A stretch of DNA of 64,000 nt, taken from Parascedosporium putredinis. Its lineage: Eukaryota; Ascomycota; Sordariomycetes; Microascales; Microascaceae. Under the pieces are notes generated by a model. It searched no databases. It worked only from the letters and a program-made list of their open reading frames with translations, and had not been told where the DNA came from. A program made the position numbers and the translations under genes. Shown here one piece after another: positions 22,575-36,918 of this stretch; the first letter of the stretch is position 1, and every line of letters begins with the position of its first letter. Location of the stretch: contig CASHTG010000012.1 in assembly GCA_949357655.1 (NCBI GenBank), positions 2,046,001-2,110,000 on the forward strand, given 5' to 3'.

Positions 22575-25500
22575 GTGGAGTCTTCAATCTGTTTGCTTCG
22601 AGACTTTAAGAGAGAGGGAGCTGGCGTCATAGATTCCCGAGGTAGTGGTGGATCTTTGGGCCGAGGGGGCAGAGCAGATGTTGCAGAACTGTCTGCAGAC
22701 CCTCTGCCAGTTGCATCCCAGTATCACTTTAATCTTGTCTCGAAGTGCGTCAATTCATAGAATCGGCCGTCTTGGCGAGCCAGAGCACGAATGGAGGAAC
22801 GGGTTTCCGAGTTCTCTCCTGCAACACACCACCTGTACGGTTCGCGGCCGACCTCTAGTCGGTCACCGACGGAGCAGGAGCAGCAGAAGGAGGGGAGGGG
22901 AGGGGCGGGGGGCTCTTGGTTCGAGTTCACTGTGGACTGTATTGACATGAACACGACATGTCGTCCTTGTAGGAACGAGACCTGTCGAGAGTGCGAGAAG
23001 AGAAACAAGGGAAGGGGTTACGAAATATCATTATCGGTTGATCTCCCTCGCCCGAATGAGGAAAGCATTGGATCGCACTGTGTATTTCCGCGTACTTGTA
23101 CTTGCATTTGCTATCGGGGGCGCTCTTGAAGGATTTGTATTTTATTTCCGCGTCGTTATTCCGCTTTCCATCTCCACATTTTCATTGGGGGAGGGTAGGA
23201 AGGAAGACGGATTGCGTGCATTTCAATCAACGGAGAGCCTCTCCGATGGCACTCGCGCATCTGACGGAGGTTGAACAGTCAAGAACCGAGAGCCTAGCGA
23301 TTGGGTTCTGGTTTGCCGGGGTACCATCCCCTTCCTCTCTAAAAAGAAATAAAAATAGATATATATATCGAGAAGCCACCTGGTTTGGAGGAAGATCGCG
23401 CGTCACCTTTAATCCACTTTTTACACTGTTATTCCGCGCTGGTTTCGACTGCGCTGTTCGATTCTGTATATTCGCTCTCCTGGGGCGGTGTTGTAATACT
23501 TCCATCGAGGACGTTGATAGCTCAAGTCCAAACTTGAAGTACCTTGGTACCTTCGGTACTGAGGTACCGCCGCGCTTATGATTTGGATGTGGTGAGAAAA
23601 AGAAAACGTCAATCCATCAATCCGCTATTATGGTCCGTGGATCTATCAATGATCAGAGCCAGGATAGATCCATCCCAATTAGGCCATATTATCAGGCTTG
23701 AACCGTCTGGTGTCGACCATTCCAGGGGCCCCAAAGGCAATTTCCACACCCCCTCTCCCTACCCCTCCCCCACACCCCCAGAGATCCACTCCCACGTTAC
23801 AGAGCAATTAGCAGTAGCACATAGTGTAGGGGTGGACGTGCATTCTATGTTGCACTCTACCCGTGAACAGAACGTTTAATGCTTAACGAAAATTGGGGCG
23901 GGGGCCACCACACTGACTGATGGCGATTCATTGCAACTTGTGCGGTCTACCGCTTTGATTTACCTGCCCCAAGTCAACTTCATGGTACTTCGTCCATGGC
24001 TGAAAGGCCATCACGAGCTTCGAGCTGGGTCTCTAGACCAGGTGTTATCCAGTGAAAACCAGAAGCATGTGTACCCGAAGGTCGTGGCAAGGCGACTATC
24101 TGACTTAGTGTCCGAGGCGGATCGTTTGTGAACTCCATCGTTGTCTGGGGAGGAAGTGTAATCCGCGCGGTTTCAGGGGATGCGTATGCCACCGGGGGAA
24201 GGAGGACAGCGCGTCACACCAAGAAGCGAACGAGAGCCCCTTTGGCAGACGGCGTGTTGCGTAGGACTTGAGCTTTCCCCCAAGGGTGCGAGTTTGGCCC
24301 CTTCTGGTCCTTCTCCACCGAAACACCCCCACCCCCAGGGCGGGAAAAATAAAAAATAAAAATACAGCTCGACCGAAGAAGGGCTTCCTGTCCTCAGAAG
24401 GGGGTAGAGTCAAAGAGGTAGGAGCCGGTACTTTGGCGTAGAGCTGAAGCATGGGTCAGGTTTGGCAAGCGTTGAACCCATCCTGAGGTTCAATGGCGGT
24501 GTTTACTTTGTGCCCGGAGGAATACTTGTGCTTTGTAGGGGTTCCCTCGACCTCAACAACCGCGGTGGCTGGCCATGAGGCAGTTGGCCACTGGTGAACG
24601 ACCGAGCTACAAGGATGTATGCCGAACCTGTCGAGATGGGAGGACAAGAGACAATTCTGCAATACCTGTTCCGAGAATAGAAGAGCTTCTCCTTCTTAGC
24701 CACCCGGGCCACCTCGGCCAGAGGTTGGGGTGTTGATGTTGTTTTCAGTACAAGTAGCAGAGCAAAGGGACCCCCTAAAGCAACGTCAAACGCGAGCTGA
24801 AAAGGTACCGCCAGAGTTCAAATGTCGAGGGTGGCCCGGACCCAGCTCGCAGGACTGGAGGTTGCAACTTCAAGTCTTTGGGGGCGAGCCTGTGATTCCC
24901 AAGTCTGAGATTCTTCGAGTATTCAGGAATATCCTGGGCTGGGATTGGGGCCTAGTTACTGGCCCGCCAGCCATGGGTGTGGTTCACCTATTCATCCATC
25001 TCAGGTGCCGGAGGATTCAATTAGCAAAGTGTATCTTCCAACAGTAATAGTTCGTTCCCCTATCAGTGACCCTGGTCAGAGAGAGATCCAATCGAAATAG
25101 GGCCCCTGAAGGATGGTTCGGTCGATCACTGATGATGAAAGAGCTTTCCAACTCTTCCCTGCTCTTCACCCACTCCCACCATGGCCGCCTCTCTCCGGCC
25201 TGGGTGTTTTGGCTTCATCAAAAGTTGCAGTGTTCGATGTTGCTAGGCCCCCTTGGCCCCCTAAGTCTCGGCACGCGCTTTCTCGCTACCTGAAAGAGCA
25301 CATAAAATTTGACTAGGGCATCTCGACCAATCAGCGATCTGTTTATTCAAGACCGGTATGCGTGTAAGATCAGAAAGTGGGGCCAGCTGTGGGGGCCTAC
25401 AAGCTGCAACTTGCTTCCACAGCGTATCGCGGCACAACCCAAGGCGGCCCCAACTGGGTTCTCAGGGCAAGGGGAGAGACAGAGCACGCTGGGATCAATC

Positions 25501-27114
25501 AATTGATATCCTTGATATCCACCGTTCTCAGTCTCTCCAAGAGTGGACTAAACGGGTGCGTGAAAAGCCCACGAGGTTTCCTGACTGGACTGATCTGAGC
25601 CAGCGCATATACCCCTAGTACGTGCTTTCCTTAGGGCCTAGCGGAACTTCATCACTAGGGTGAGCTAAGCCCTGCTAGAGACATAGACCAAGAAGATCTC
25701 GAAAGGAGCGAGAGATGTCATTGCCTGGTCCGGTGTCGCTCGCTCACCCCTCGATATCTGTGGATATAACTCTGCCAAATGAGACAAGAACGCTTATTGA
25801 CTGTCAATATCTCCGGCCAACACGAGGACTGGGGCCGAAATGCCTTGCTCGATGAGGCGAACGAATCCATGACGATTCGGCCAGGGGGTACCACCGTCCG
25901 AGCAGCCCAAAATACACTAGATGGCGCATTGGACAGATCCATAATACATACAGCATAGAATGGATCAATAGATTCTTGGAGGCACTGCCCCCGTTCCATT
26001 TTCTCAAGCAAGCCCCGAACGTCCGACGAGTGTTGAGGATTGAAAAAAAGAAGAAAAAATGACTAAGAGAAAACAAGCCAGACATTGTACAAACCAAACT
26101 GGAAACAAATGCGAGCTCTTTGTGTCTCCGCAATGCAACCCTCAATATCGATGGGGCTCAGCATCAGGGATGATCAGCAATGGGGAACAATTAGTCAATT
26201 TGTGCTGGCATCAAGTCAACTTGCGCCTCCACTCAAGCCGTCTTGAAAACCCCATTACCACATACAAATAGTAGTAGGCGTTGGCGAACAAGTGGCCCCA
26301 TCCTCAACAAGAGCGGTAAAGGTGATTAGAACTTAGTCGATGCTAGCAATCTTGATGTGAACCTAGCACTGCCATTGTGGCTGCCCCTCAGCCGACTACT
26401 ATATTCGTCTTAACATGGAAGAAGAGATATCTAGAAGATAGGCATTGCGCAGTTGCTAGCCTCTCTCGTTGAGTAATGAGTGCAGTCCCACTGGCCGTGG
26501 TGGGTAGTTCTATCTTCCCTCGTTGTTCGGAGCTCGAAAGATGATGCGGTCGTGAATGACCTGATATGACCGCCTCATTTTCAAGCAAGGATAGATCAAC
26601 GATGCTGTTGTTGTCTGTCTGGGCGTCCCCTAATAATCCAACTGCGGAGTGCAGATGTGCACCAGGGGTTGGGCGTGTGAGTGAGCACAAGCAAACGAGG
26701 TGTAATATTCAGGTCCATGTGCAAGGAGTATGCCAACCAGGGAAAGGGAGTGACAAGAGTACCCCGTCAAATGTCACGACCAAGATCACTTTACCAAGTA
26801 CGGGGGTCGAGAGACCCTTCTCCTCGGAGCATTGATTGAACCTTGGGGCTTTGTTTCCGTACGGGCAGCACTGTGCATGGTTGGCCAGCCAGAATGGCCT
26901 ACCCAGCAAGCCGCACCCAGCTGCTCGGATCAGTAATGATACTAGAGCTGTGCCTGTCCGGAAGTGGCCAAGTCAATGACACATCATCACACCAGACCAG
27001 CCAGCAGGTCATAAAACCCAATCAGCGGCTGGGAATTTTGTCGGTGGCCCTGGTGGGCGCTTATTTTCATTTTTGGACGATGTGAGTTCCTCCAGAGGAA
27101 AGAAAGGTAAGACA

Positions 27115-27143
27115 AGAAAAAGAAAAAGAAAAAGAAAAAGAAA
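27115..27143. repeat. (AAAAAG) hexamer repeat, about five units
   Basis: About five tandem AAAAAG units. The same unit forms the longer tract at 30300. Confidence 0.85.
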
Positions 27144-30100
27144 GTCACCGAGAAAAAGGGGGAAGTCTTGCAAGTCTCCAAAAAGCACATTGTGCGAGAC
27201 GACAGAAGAGGAAAAGGTGGTGTACAGCAGGCCGCCTTCGTCGGCTGGCCAATCCTCACGGCCCGTGATAAGCGCGGGAAAGCCTTGGAGAACCCGTCGC
27301 CATCTTCCTGGGTCGTGCTCTGGTACAGGCCTTTCAAACTTCATTGTTTTCCCAAGGGCCTCGTTTTGGCGACCAGGGATTATCCCTGTCACCTCAGAAG
27401 AATTCGACAACTACGAAGTAGGGACCAGGAGGCGACCGCCCGGCCGGGGTGTGGGTGAGGAGCTGAGCGTGGGAACGGAACGGTCGGCTCGGGCCCAAGA
27501 CTTTGGCTCAAGTCAAGAAGGGTTTGTGGTGTTATTTTGTCGGGGGTCGGGGGAACACCCTGGGCAGTGGGCAAGGGCTCCTAGTCCAAGTCCAATGTCC
27601 ACCAACGGGGTCATCGGATGCTAGCGCACCTGCGCGTCTATCACTGGTTGAGACATGAAGTCATGGGCTGGCCTCTGGGGCGGTCGAGGGCGCGGGTGAA
27701 CTTCCATTTCTTCCTCGAGGGTGGCGAAGCTCTCCCGTGGATCATGATTTCAAGCTAGTCTGCAATAGCTCACATCCACTTCCAAAAGCGAAGGTGTTTG
27801 AACTGTTGAACTGGATTTAATGCGCTTGCGCAAAGTCTCAGATATTCCCCGATCCGAGGAAACGGATGAGGGGCGGGAGAAGGGTAAAAGCGAAGATGAA
27901 AATCCTGGCCCCAGGAATACGTCGATGTACATACTATTTGTCCCACCCACCTTGGGTATCTCGAACTTCTTGCAGCAGCTATTATTATGATCTTGCCTCT
28001 CTCAACTCCAAACTTAGCATTGGACCTACATGTACGAGCTGAAGGTGTCTGCGGCCAACTCCAAAACTCTACAAACGGCCAAACCAGCCGAGACCAGCAA
28101 CATGAAGGGCCATGATGTCTAATGGGAGGCGGCAAGACTGAGCAAGGTTGAAAGTATACTTCGTACCTTGATTGAGGATGGCGCAAAAGAAAAGCAAGGG
28201 CCTTGGCAAGACATATATCATTGATGGTGGCATGCCGAGTCTTCCATGCTTTGTGGCGCCCGCTAGATGGCTTAAGGTTGTTCTGCTCGTGCGGGCTGGC
28301 CCCGTGCGAGATGGAGCTGTGCTCTCACCTACACTAAAACCGCAGGGCGCTAATATCTATAGATCAATTTAAGGTATCGAGAAAGAAAGAAAAAGAAAGA
28401 AGGAAGGAGAGGGTCGAAGGCGGTACACCACACTAGTGCACTCTATGCAGTACAGATGAGAGGACGAGGGCTGCGCGGATGGTCGTGTTGATCTCTTCCT
28501 CGTTCGATTAGGTCAAGCAAGACTGGCTGGTCTGATCTATCAATGATGCTGTAAAGGCGCAAAGTATTATTAGTACAAAGTACTTGTACGAGGTATCAGC
28601 GCAGAATGTTCCGCCTGTCAGTCGGTGGCTCAGCCCCGAACCTCCGCCCCCAACTAGCACCAGAGAATCGAAGCGAGGAAGGAAGAGCCGATCGGGATGC
28701 CAACCCGCGCGCGGAAAGCAGCAAGAACCGCTTGCAGACCAGGAGATCTCGGTGCTTCGCCACAGCATCACCTCCACGCGGCCATGTCAAATTCGCCCGA
28801 GCTCTCAGCACGCAACAAGCGCGAGGCTCATAAGAAACGCCTCGGGTCGTCGGATGAGAACTCTCGTTGATGCCGGGGAGCTATCATATTTCTTACGCGT
28901 ATTCCCCTTAGGCGCCGAAGGAGCCACATCCCGAGCATGGCAACGATCGAGATGGACACTTTGCCTGGGCTGGGGACGCTGCCACCTTTTTTCCCAGCAT
29001 CCCGGGGAAGGGGAAATGAAGTACCCCCCTTCGCCTGCAGTCCATAGCCAATTCCATCTCAAGTGTCGTGATTTACCGCTATGTTGTCAAACTCGTCTTG
29101 CCCCGTGAAGGATGGAGAGTGTGCCATTACATCCATGGCGAATCTTGAATCACTCCAACTCCGTTTCAACCTCGCCGCATTGGGTCACCGATGCGATGAT
29201 GGCCAGTTGGAAATGCATAGGAGGGGAGTGGTGGTGCTGCAGGCATCCACGGATCTACGCTGGACGCCCACCATCCATCTCAGAATTGTTCAAAACCCTT
29301 TCCGTACCAGATCGAGTCGACGAAAGGGAAGACTGTTGCTTTTTTAGGATCCGAAGCACCAGGCGTGCCCATTTTCGCTTTACACACACTGATAGTTCGG
29401 TACTTGTATTCCACGAAGCATAGGTCAATTGAAGCTATACTCCTTGCGTGGGGGAGGGCATTTCACCAAACTGTCAACTTTAGTCCAATGGATATCAATA
29501 ATCCTCGAGAGGGTGATGGCCGTCAAATGCCGTCCATTTCGATGGCCACATGGATATTACCGTCGTGCTCTCTGTCCCCGCTAGTTTGGGCCGTCAAAAT
29601 GGGCCGCCGGGTTCTGGGTGTGACGCTAGGCATTATGACTACTTCGTACTTTAGGCCAATCACTCGTGCACCTACCAGCGGAGGGGCGGGAACGTCCACG
29701 GTGAACATTGAGGCCCGCGTGCGCTATCAGGAAAGTAGTCCGGGGCTCATTCGAACTCTCTCAACCAGCCAAGCAAAGAGTAGGAAAATCGGACACCGGG
29801 ATCCACCCTGGTGCCAGCCCAGTTCCTGGTCTTCATTGAGGGGGTTCAATGGACAATTGAGAGGGGCTGCTCTCTTTCTCTTTCATTGATACGCTAGAAC
29901 CTGAATAGTGACGTATGTGGTGGTGGTGACGGGTTGGCCCGGAAAGCGCTCTGCCATTTGACGATCGAGAAACTCATCTGCCTGATTGTTTTCTTTTCCC
30001 TCCTCCTTTTTCTTCTTCTTTCTTTGCGGCTCAAGTGCAACACTGCTCGAGAATGGCTTTGCGAGCCTTTGTGTCCGCCTTCACCTCGCCTTTCCCGCAT

Positions 30101-30299
30101 CCTGCAGAGCCTTTTGCCAAAGCCGCAGCTCTCGAAGATGGTTAGCCGAAGTAAACCTTGGATTAGATAGAGAGGAATTCGATATCATGCAACAGCGTAG
30201 ATTCGTCGACCTCTGAAAGATATTTCGACTTCGAATTGAACGCAGAAGGGGAAAATGAAAAATTTGAAAGAAAAGGAAAAAGGAAAAGGAAAAAAAAAA

Positions 30300-30391
30300 G
30301 GAAAAGAAAAAGAAAAAGAAAAAGAAAAAGAAAAAGAAAAAGAAAAAGAAAAAGAAAAAGAAAAAGAAAAAGAAAAAGAAAAAGAAAAAAG
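30300..30391. repeat. (AAAAAG) hexamer repeat, about fifteen units
   Basis: About 92 bases of near-perfect AAAAAG units, preceded from about 30254 by a degenerate GAAAA-rich lead-in. One frame would read as an alternating Lys-Glu run, but nothing conserved flanks it, so I treat it as a simple repeat. Confidence 0.92.
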
Positions 30392-30884
30392 AAAGCGGAG
30401 CTGCACGCCCTCTCTTTATCTCGTTCTCTTCCCGCCTACCGAGTCCTCTGCTTCAGACATTTGAACATTCAAACCTCCATCTCCTCCGCGCCAGCGCTTG
30501 CACCTTGCGCTCTGGGTGGATCAGCCCCGGTCTCCCCATTCCCCCATGTTTGCGTCAACTGGTGTCAAAGGAGGGTGGGGGAGGGACTAATACGCCAATG
30601 GTCAGTTGATAGGTAGAATTTAATCATTCGCAAGCCCCTCATTCGTCATCGAGCTTGATTAGGCAGACCTCTCGAGGTAAGGCGAACTCGGCGAAGGTTT
30701 GCCTTGCGGCCAAACATCAATCACATCGATGGGATCTCCTCAACGCCACCGGCACCTCGATGTTTCTAATGCCGGATTGACTGGCGAAGTCGACATCCAC
30801 GTCGATGGTAACGGGAATGCAGCGTTGTCGTCTAGGACTCACCCTTGTTCGATCAACAGCCGAAATGAAAGATTCGGATATGGA

Positions 30885-30965
30885 TCCAATAGATCCATCT
30901 ATCCATCCATCCATCCATAGATCCATAGATCCACATTGATATCCATTGGATCCATGTATGGATGT
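30885..30965. repeat. ATCC / GATCCAT degenerate tandem repeat
   Basis: A core of ATCC units (about 30900-30917) is flanked by repeated AGATCCAT and TGGATCCA words. The stretch is rich in GGATCC-type palindromes. Confidence 0.75.
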
Positions 30966-31971
30966 ATGCACAAGTGTGTGCTGTGTCTCTTCAGAGACAC
31001 CCGATGAGCTGGGCGCGCCGGCGCCATACCGACAGGCATGCTTGGAAATTAGGTGGCAAAGGAGAGACGGCTTAGAACCAACAATCAATTTACATGTATG
31101 CCTGATCAAACACAGCAAAGGAGGGAGATGGACATGTTTCACCTTTTTCCGAAGACTCTCCTACGTACAAAGTATTAGGAAGAAGAAAAAGGCTGGGAGA
31201 AAGAGAAAGCGAAAGACACCGAGTTCACGAATCCATTGGAAAAGGCCAAATCGGTATCTAGGTCTTGGACTACGTGTAGTTCTTGGCGATGGAAAGAACA
31301 TTGAAGGTGGGCTTGATACACTGCAATCCACTTCAAATGGGAACAGCACGATGTGAGTTTTTGCAAGGTCTGGTAGCACTGGTAGACCTCAAGGCCTCCC
31401 TAAGTTGGCAGGCAACTTAATCTTGCTCTGGATTACAGAGACGATCAATCTCCCGATCTGATTGAATTGTAAATAGTTCTGAGATAATGGATAATGGATC
31501 TATGGGTGACTACTTGTACATTCTCCTTACCTTTACATCCCAGGCAAGATGCCTCACATGGACTCAAGAGAACTGGCCAAGGATGTCTTTGGTTTTTCTC
31601 TTCTCGTTCCTCGCTACATACCTTCTTTCCCATTTTTTCTTCTTTCCGCCCCCGACAATCATCTAAGTGCGTGTGCATCCATATAGGGGATCCTCCCGAA
31701 AAAGCGAGTCGGTAGGTGTTGTCGTAGCATTGAAGGCAACGAAGCATGAAGCCACAAGCGGTGACAGCATAGGAACACTAAACACTTGATTGATCCATTC
31801 GAACTCGACTCGTGTTGTTGCACGTTCTTCAATCATGTTCGGACGCTAGTAACAGCCTTGAAAGGACCAGACATCCATATCAATCCATCCACAGATCTAG
31901 CTAGAGCCTAAAATCCAGGAGCATTGGGGGCCGCTGCGGGGGCGCCCTTACTGGAGCCCAAGCCAAATTGT

Positions 31972-31987
31972 TGATCAATTGATCAAT
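31972..31987. promoter_or_regulatory. Perfect 16-base palindrome TTGATCAATTGATCAA
   Basis: The longest member of the recurring palindromic word family. It contains ATCAATTGAT flanked on both sides by the TTGATCAA arrangement. It lies deep in the gene-poor interval with no gene within 6 kb. A binding function is inferred only. Confidence 0.25.
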
Positions 31988-34900
31988 CATTTCAAGTTTC
32001 CAGTTGAGCACCGGGAAACCAATTTTCTGTCGCTCGGTTGGTTGATGATGCGGATGACACGAAGATGCAAGAGCGGATACGGGGGTGCCTGATTTTTCAC
32101 AGCAGAGCAATGGGGACAGGGAAATGATGAGGCACATACCACCACCAATCTAGTGTGATTTTCAAGTCTTCAGAAACTAGGCCGACACGCATGTAATACA
32201 CCAGGTCCTGGTCGAGTTGGGGTATCTCTTCTGAAGATGCCGGATCGATCAAGGAGCAAACAAAAGACTAATTGAACGAACAGTCTTGCGTGTCTTCAAC
32301 GTTGCTAATAGAGACACACCCTTTTTCAAGGGCCGTATCTTGACACCCCCTCCCCACCATACACATCAATCATCAATGATCCCTGTCCCTGCCCTCCGGC
32401 GCAACCCCATGCCGAAGTTCAGTCAGAAGGGAGCTCCTTGCTCCTTCCAAAATCTCCATATGATCCCTTCTGTCGTACTGTCGTGCATGGCGCGACTGGG
32501 TATTCCCGAGAGCCTTCTTCTACATCATTCATCTACCTCGTCTTCCTTGCGCGCCATCGACTATCAATGCATCGAAAAGGGAAAACAGGCGCAAAAGTAC
32601 GTGAAAGGCTAGAATGGACGCAAAAGAGTCTAGATGCTGATCTTGAGTCCTATCACCGCGTTGACCTACTTCGTACTTTTGTTCCTTGAGGAATGGTTTC
32701 GGTGCGGACTAGCGGGATAGAACTTTTATTTCCGACCCGTCTTGAGACCCTTTTTCTTTTTCTTTTTTCTTCTTTCTCTTTTAAAGTCTTCTCTTTCGCA
32801 GGTCCTGGGAGCGATGCGCGAACCGCCAAGTCGGGGTAACCCAACGGATGATGAGCATGGCACATTATGCATGAGTTGAAGCAACCTAGTGTAGTTCACC
32901 GAAAACTTTTGGTCTGATGCAGCATCAAATTTTTTTCTCTTTGTTCTTTCGAGTGGAGCCAGTCCCCTCCTGAGCGAGCAAGTATTGCCCAATCGTTCAA
33001 GCCGCCGTCAGGGGAGAAGTCTGGTCTCCTGGATGACTCGCTTGGCCCAGCTCGAAGGCTTGCTGATGCCGATGCCCAGTCATGGCTGGCCACATCACGC
33101 ATTCGACGACTTTTCTCGGGAAACTCGGACGTTGGAACGGTTGATGTCCTTTTTCTTTCGCAACTCACCTCATCTGTGGCATGCTCTTGGTACGCCTCAG
33201 TGCAGGGCCAACCTGGTCTTTTGGAGCGCCTCAGCGGAAAACCTGGTGAGCTAGGCGAAATTCGAATTGCTCTCTCTCTCCAAGGTTGAAGGGGTGGAGG
33301 AGGAGAAGGGGGTCCAAATGGCTGTGAGCGGCCCGAGCCAGCACGCTTTTTCGGAGGTGTAAATCCACCCCTCTACTCCATGTACCTATCCTTGGTTGAG
33401 TAGTCGCGTGTATATGCTTGTAGATGTATGCATCCCAAAAGGGGTAGGCAGAAAAAAAAAGGAAAAAAAAAAGAAAAAAAAAGGAATACAAAAAACAGCC
33501 ACAAAGAGAACACCCCGCAGTATGTCTGGTGTTTATACCTCGTAGGTTTAGTGTCACATTTGATGTACAAGTAGGGGAAGATGCGAAAGCACAGGCACAA
33601 CCCATGAGAGGGTGATCGGCTCCTCAGCACCCACTGAAGGTAGGTTCGCTCCGAGCAATCCTCGCCAAGTTTGTCCGTTCCTTTCAGCTTAACCACTTTC
33701 CAGGCGTGAATCCTTCCGTGAATTCAAGACAAGTAATATCGCCATCTTAAATCCGGAAGGGGTGCCGCGGAGTTGATGGCGACCAAAGCATGCCGAAGCA
33801 AGGATGTTGTATAGACGCGGTTGGAACGATATTGCTACCCCTTTCTGATGAGCCTCCCCACCTCTCGAGAGGAGTTTTGTTGGTGATTAATCGGATATCC
33901 GGACTCCTGGGAGCAGGGTCTTTGAAGATCCCTGAGCCAACCCTGCCCTGGAATACCCTTGGAGAACAAGGTAATGAATACTTGTACCTCTGCAATATAG
34001 CTGAGGTTGTACCAAGGTATTCGGGCGGTGGATTGAAAGGAAATGTCACCCCCTCGTCCCAGTGCCTTTGGACTCGAGTCGCTTTGGAAAGAACAATGCC
34101 ATGCGATCAGGAGAACTTGTGACGTCGAGATGTGAGGGACAAAGTTGTGCGTATGTGTGTGTGAGTGTGGGGTGCGCGCGTGGCGGAGAGTTTTCTTGCT
34201 CCTTTGCTTTTATTCTTCTTTCTCTTTAATACTAAAGTCTTCGATTCTACTCTTTGCCCGTTCAAGTTGAGCGCCCGCTCTTCATACCGTTTCGTCAATG
34301 CGGTAGTGGGAGCCACCATACTCTCCATGTCACGAGGGTCTTCCGACGCAGAGTCAGCCGTTGGCGATGGGTTAGGTCGTACACATGGGCTACGACGAGA
34401 TACACTACCTCCGGTATTTGCGCATCGATCCATCCATTCATTGATGCTGCTCATGCCGCTCTTCCTCCCCAACATTCAATATTTGTATTACATTGCCCCT
34501 GTTCCGGGCACATAGAGCGAGAATAGAAATTGATAGCATCGCAAGGAGAGAGAGAGAGAGAAAAAAACCCCACCCCCTCAGGTACACCGTCCCTTGTGCA
34601 CGTAGGGTTACCTTTCGACTCAGCTTGCTCCACCAGAAACTGGCTTGTGAGAAAATGATCGGCAACCTTTTTACCGCTTCAGAAACAATATTGATAGTAC
34701 AAGTCAGGGGTCCCTCCACTCGGAGCAATAGGTCAAGTGTGTTGGTTGTCCTGTCTGTCGGCACGTCCCTTCTCCTTCCCTCCTAAATTCTACCATCACT
34801 CAGGGCACTTCCCGACCCAACCATCGCCAAGAGGGAACCAAGACGGCAAAGGCTGAGGGACAAGAGAGGAGAGAATAGGCGGGATATGAACTTGTCCTCC

Positions 34901-36888
34901 TGATCTAGCAAACCATACCAGCCTTTTCTCATGAACGAAACGATCGGGGTACCAAAACCACGAGATGGGTGAATGGTGATCGTCATGTTGACGAAGAAGG
35001 GAGCTATTTTCATTCAGCCTCAACTCCACTGCCGTTTGAATCGATGAGTGCATGGAAGATGGGGTATGGGGAAATCGACACAGCCTCGAGCTCGCCTGCA
35101 TGAGGCCAAGTGCGTACAGGGCGCAACGCCCGACTGCCAATGGAGCCATCCGGGATAATAATTGAGTTGAGCGATCCAGACGATCCAGATCACCCACGAC
35201 CGGCATTCGTCGTTCAGTGGGAAAGAAATTGGCTGGGACTACCAAGGTACAATATAGTGTAGGCAGAAGAAGCTTAATTTTAGTGGAGATGACACTACGC
35301 TAATGGCTTAGATCAGCCCTACCATGTTGATGGCTCTTGCCGCCAGTTGACTGAGAGAATTTGGACCACTTAGAGGACGGGCCAAGTGGATCAAAAGCGG
35401 GTCTTTGGATTTCTCTTACGTTGAGTGAACTGAGAGGCTCCCGACGAGAATGATTTCTCATGACAAACTCGAGCGGCCCAGGTCCACCCCTTCGGTGTGA
35501 CGAGCCATCGCTGATGTGCACCTCACATTATTCTATTTTGTATTATCCCGCAGCCATCGAGGGTGGTGGCTGTGAAATGGCACCGGTGGCATCCAAACAA
35601 ACAGTTCCGCGGCCTTTCCTGGTGGGTGCTGTCAAACGTCCCGTGAATGCATCCATGGATGGACCAAGGGCACCCGCGAGGAACGTTGAGGAGCCACACA
35701 ACGTTGAAATAGCCAGCAATCGTCCGTCCCGAATTATCCTAAAAGGAAAGAGCTTATAATTCCTATTATTGTACCCGCAGCCAGGTTACAGGGTACCGAA
35801 GCCTCTTCTGTACCCCCGTGTTTAGTCAAATCCTCCCAGATCCGAAAGCTTGCATACGCCTGATACGACCGGCGAGGAAGGATAGGAAAGGGGCTCGGAA
35901 CGAGGACAGCCCACTGCTTCTTAACATTGTACCTCTTCTCAAGGGGACATAGCCGCCGTCAAGAAGCGTATGGCGGAAGGCGGCCATGAACATGGCCAGC
36001 GATCCTTCAACTTGGGCTGAAGAGAGCAGCGGGGTTTAGCTCCTCGTCCTTTTTTCCCTTGTGTTACACGACGGCTTGGCTTTTGTCGCACGAATACTCC
36101 AGGGAAATGAGAGAAAAAGTAATAACGAATCACCCCTTCAGGCGAGTCTGGACGAAGAGGGCGGCGAAGTAAACCTAAATGGAATATTGAACCCTTTTCG
36201 TCTCAAGTCTAAAAAGTGGGAGTCCTGAGCCCACGACGACCAGCTTTCAACATGAACGGGCAGTCTTGCTCGTTACCTTGGGCTCACTTATTAGATTTTA
36301 AGCAGCGAAACCCCATTCCCACTCTTGCGCACCTGGGCACTCTGCTGATCGGTGGATGGTTGTTGGTGTCGTATCAATGTCTCTCTCTCTTTGAATCCTG
36401 CAACCCAGCTCCCCTTTCGCTGGAATCCAGTACCCTGGATGATGGCACGCCTCCGATCCTCTCCCACCTTCTCCCCTTCAGCTTGTCAAGCATTGGAAAG
36501 TAGGTGCAACATGCGAGATGCAGTCCCGCCAAGCTCTTGCCCCCGTCCCCATAATGTACCCTTGCGTACTTGCTGCTTTCGACTTTTCTCCGCACCCGGC
36601 CAACATCAGGGCCTCTGAGTTCGGTACAAACAGCCGGGAGGGGCTGGGATGCTTGGCTAGAATGACGTTACCTAACCCCATCTAAATGTGGACATGGGAC
36701 CGAACATGGATGGGATGGATGGCAAGTGGAAGAGAAACCGGAAACCCTCCAAGATTGCATCTTTACCCTTGCTTTCTTAGGCGAGCTGTTTCTAGTTTTG
36801 CAAAGAAGCAGCAAGGATTCTCGTTACTTTTCAGGTATGGGGCCTCACAGCCGCCCATTTGATGCAAAGGCGCGCGTGCGCGAGAGTA

Positions 36889-36918
36889 AGGGTGAGGGTG
36901 AGGATGAGGGTGAGGGTG
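36889..36918. repeat. GGGTGA-type short tandem repeat
   Basis: About five units of GGGTGA with one GGATGA variant. The unit differs from the fungal telomere unit TTAGGG. Confidence 0.75.

Noticed and set aside
22900..22945. Possible tRNA B-box (GGTTCGAGTTC)
   Set aside because: No matching acceptor stem, anticodon arm or A-box at the right distance. No other tRNA-like structure was found by eye in the window.
30236..30616. Frame coding a long Lys-Glu repeat
   Set aside because: It is simply the AAAAAG microsatellite in one frame; flanking residues show no conserved sequence.
36889..36918. Internal telomere repeat
   Set aside because: The unit is GGGTGA with variants, not TTAGGG, and only about five units are present.
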